A stretch of DNA of 64,000 nt from Viscum album (lineage: Eukaryota; Streptophyta; Magnoliopsida; Santalales; Viscaceae). A program made the position numbers and the translations under genes. The DNA lies in NCBI GenBank assembly GCA_963277665.1, contig OY728147.1, positions 1,260,579,424 to 1,260,643,423 of the forward strand. Reading direction: 5' to 3'. This document shows positions 61,500 to 64,000 of the stretch, piece by piece (position 1 is the stretch's first letter; every line of letters starts with the position of its first letter). The notes beneath the pieces were generated by a model, which saw nothing but the letters and a program-made list of their open reading frames with translations, was not told the DNA's origin and made no database searches.

Positions 61500-62060
61500 C
61501 TTCAACTACCCTACCGCATTCCCAAGGTGATGAAAAATTGATATGTCATCATATTTAATCAATTATATCCATATTTCTTATACATACACAACTCTTTTTG
61601 AGTGAATATTTACATCAATAATTTATGATCAGTATATATGTTATAACATTAAATGTAATGATAATATCTTAATATCATCAATACAAATATTATCACTGCT
61701 AACTCCAATTCATGTCTTGGGTAATTATATTCATAAAAATATAATTGAAAAGAGTTATAACCTATAAACATTTAATTGAAAATAATGAAACATCCAATTT
61801 TCTTTATTATATGCATCACTATATATTAAAAATCCTTGTATACTATAGGGTAGTGTGAGTGTAGGTTCACAGACTAACCATCACTTAAGTTCCTTTAAAT
61901 CATAAAAAAATCTTTATTCCAAAGGAAGTTAAGTCCCTTATATTTTTAATTGGTGAGTGGATCTGGAAACTATCAAATATTTTTAACAAAGTTTCATTAA
62001 TATCTATCAAATCAAGGAAACCTACAGATCTCAGTCATAGTGGATGGTCAAGGCCATTGT
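61500..62060 (-). pseudogene. Gypsy-3 RNase H remnant
   Basis: The minus strand reads FYDLKEL near 61900, LTLPYSIQGFLIYSDAYNK (first catalytic Asp, about 61860-61800), then NYPRHELELAVIIFVLMILRY near 61730-61670 and NIYTDHKLLM (second Asp, about 61645-61615), ending IFTQKE near 61590. These are the standard gypsy RNase H landmarks in order, with stops between them. Confidence 0.78.
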
Positions 62061-62129
62061 TCAATGGATCCTATCTTAAAATTATTTAATAATATACACT
62101 CTCTTATTATCACATCTACCATGAATTAT

Positions 62130-62790
62130 GGCACGTGTAATTAGAATTAACACTTTCTAAATTTTACATATAGTTTCTCTTTGCTTAGGGTTTTCAAAGA
62201 AATTCTCATGTTATCCTCATGATTTTCTTTTCCCTTGAAGGATATAATAATATCATCTATAAAGACAACCATAAATTGATTCAGGTAATATATAAAGACT
62301 ATATTCATTAAATACATTAAGATAATGGGGGAATTAATAAGTTAAAATGGAATCAATATAAATTCATTGTGTACATAACTTGTACATAAGGCTATATTTA
62401 GTGTGTATTCACTTTAAAAGGTAGATTAATTTTATCTTGAATGATGGTAATTTTTTATAAGTATTGAAATTCTCATAAATGATCAAAATAATCAATAATA
62501 TGGGGAATAAGATAATTATTCTTGATCATAATCTTATTATGTTTATAATAATCGACATAGAATCACATTGATACATCACTATTCTTAACAAAATGAATAG
62601 ATACACACCTTGGTGATTCACTTGACCAAATGAAGCCCATATATATTCTCTTGGATTACGTTCTTCATTTCAGACATCTCAATCATGTCCATTCTATATA
62701 GAGATATTAAAATATGTGTTTCACTAGGTATGAGTTCTATTTAAAATTCATATTCATGATTTACGGGAAGGCAATGAAATTATTCCAAAA
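62130..62790 (-). pseudogene. Gypsy-3 reverse transcriptase remnant
   Basis: The minus strand has ELIPSETHI near 62730 (linker before RT), MDMIEMSEMKNVIQENIYG near 62690-62640, a degraded middle, then LMYLMNIVFIYYLNQFMVVF, IDDIII and KENHEDNMRISLKTLSKEK (62330-62180). The catalytic Asp pair is intact in FIDDI on the minus strand (FIDDI within 62249-62266). Frame changes and stops exclude activity. Confidence 0.85.
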
Positions 62791-62850
62791 TGACAAAAAA
62801 TAAGAATACTAAGACTCAAAACTAGTAAAAGACCCTGGAACCAATGTGTC

Positions 62851-64000
62851 TTCACACCAAACAAGAATGCGAACCACACTAAAGATACATTCCTACAAAT
62901 TAAGATAAAAACCTCAAGAATTTACACTAGATAGGTAAGAGGACTTCCCATTTTCTATATCATAGAAAACATCATCTACATATGCACCAAAGTGCATATG
63001 AATGTGGAGAGAAATCAAACCCATATGTAACCACCCAATATAATTTTTCACACATGCATGTAAGACTAAGACAAGTTAGTTCACTATATTATAAAATACA
63101 AATTAAGAGTAAAAAAAATATAATGATGTTTCATCTATATTCAATAAAGTATATGATCATATTTTAAGAAATAAGTATAAAAAATATGTGTTTTCTTTTT
63201 AGAGAAAAAGTATTTCATTAATTACAATTAGAATAAAACAACCATGTTTCCACACATATATACACATGTATTCTAAATGGAATCCTTATGCGTGTGAGTG
63301 GTGATATGTTAATGACCAAGTCATCAAATGGTTGAAATACTCATTATGGCTTTCAAGTAGGGATTTATAACCATGTCTATTTCGACAAGGCCTCATCCAA
63401 TAAAAATCATGAACACACACCAACAATGTTATTCTATGTTCACAAAAGTATAATATATTTTAGGAATACCATTTTATACATTTAATCCTATATATTTTCA
63501 TCAACGCCAACAAAATTTATATTCTAATAACACAGGTAACAAATATATTTCTTTGAGAAAACCCATTTAATTAATTTTTCAATCATGATGTGGGTGACAT
63601 AAAAACATAGTTTTTAAGAACCAACCACTAAACAAAATACATATTTTTTATAATAGGGTTTTACAAATTGAATGTAGATGAAAAATTATTAAAGAAACCT
63701 AAGATCCTTAAAATTAGAATAACAATGGAATGATGAAAAAACCACCCACCTAAATTGATTAGAAAAACAAACCTTTCTCATATTTTATGAATCATTTGAC
63801 TCCCACGGTTCCATGGTTGAATATCTGATCGATCTAAAATCCTGATTGAAGAGATCCTTCAAATTTTTTTAAGTACTAGAGTTTCATCGGAAAGGGAGAG
63901 AGATTATGAGAATTTTAGGGAATAAATTAATTCATATAAATCATACGAAAAAATATACTTCAATATTCTATCATACCTTTCACCATCTAAAATTTATTAT
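62851..64000 (-). other. Probable minus-strand LTR/leader sequence
   Basis: No gene is seen. Reading the minus strand, the stretch from about 63900 (a CT-rich run, tctccctttccg) to 63730 looks like the transcribed leader part of an LTR. Together with gypsy-3's orientation it may be that element's 5' LTR, continuing past the window. A plus-strand TGTAACCACCC at 63028 resembles an LTR start and could equally mean a different insertion. The frame 62982-63167 is not supported. Confidence 0.35.

Larger units (their letters stand above)
59964..62850 (-). mobile_element. Gypsy-3: minus-strand chromovirus internal remnant
   Basis: The pol part of a chromovirus is read on the minus strand in the order RT (about 62790-62130), RNase H (about 62060-61500), integrase (about 61264-60250), chromodomain (about 60170-60010), polypurine tract and 3' LTR (copy f). 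It is more decayed than gypsy-1 and gypsy-2. Gag and protease are missing or lie in unrecognisable sequence above 62850. Confidence 0.8.

Noticed and set aside
1..64000. tRNA, rRNA or organelle-derived insertions.
   Set aside because: No segment read by eye resembled conserved rRNA, a tRNA cloverleaf or plastid genes. A covariance-model search would be needed to exclude short ones.

Overview
The window looks like plant nuclear heterochromatin. It is very AT-rich, I recognise no intact host gene, and almost every base that can be assigned belongs to decayed LTR retrotransposons. The plant assignment rests on three things: chromodomain-bearing Ty3/gypsy elements of the Tekay/Del type, a copia element with SIRE/Maximus-like features (polypurine tract aaaaagggggaga next to an LTR that starts TGTT and ends AACA, and a long region between RNase H and the 3' LTR), and a fragment resembling plant DUF4283 retroelement proteins. 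I cannot name the species.

Layout. (1) 1-17508: a plus-strand copia element whose 5' part lies outside the window. Integrase, RT and RNase H remnants fill 1-2205, followed by a 14-bp minisatellite at 2299-2494. Its env-like region is split by gypsy-1, and its 3' LTR is 16008-17508. (2) 2887-14165: gypsy-1, a plus-strand chromovirus nested inside the copia element, with about 3.1-kb LTRs, gag, protease, RT, RNase H, integrase and a chromodomain, all carrying stops. (3) 17890-33868: minus-strand LTRs 'a', 'b' and 'c' of one large-LTR gypsy family. Internal remnants marked by polypurine tracts separate a from b and b from c. (4) 33869-46720: LTR 'd' of the same family, into which gypsy-2 (35739-46057) inserted with a perfect target-site duplication AAAGC. 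Gypsy-2 is the best-preserved element here, but it has stops and a frameshift and cannot encode intact proteins. (5) 46740-48900: minus-strand RNase H, RT and possible gag remnants. (6) 49419-55037: LTR 'e', possibly a solo LTR flanked by ACAAA. (7) 55043-59950: LTR 'f', containing an unlike, more GC-rich block (57870-59760) with a DUF4283-like remnant and a piece that looks like exons. (8) 59951-62850: minus-strand gypsy-3 pol remnant (chromodomain, integrase, RNase H, RT). (9) 63000-64000: probably more minus-strand LTR or leader sequence.

How the parts relate. None of the open frames I inspected looks functional. The elements differ in age: gypsy-1 is younger than the copia element it splits, and gypsy-2 is younger than LTR d. 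By eye the LTR pairs of gypsy-1 and gypsy-2 differ at very roughly one site in seven, so both insertions are old. The six minus-strand LTR copies share a module of about 185 bp repeated in tandem, and they form an LTR-internal-LTR-internal-LTR chain. That chain is the most unusual structure in the window.

All domain calls come from reading translations by eye against known family motifs. Coordinates of decayed domains are approximate unless a terminal motif fixes them.
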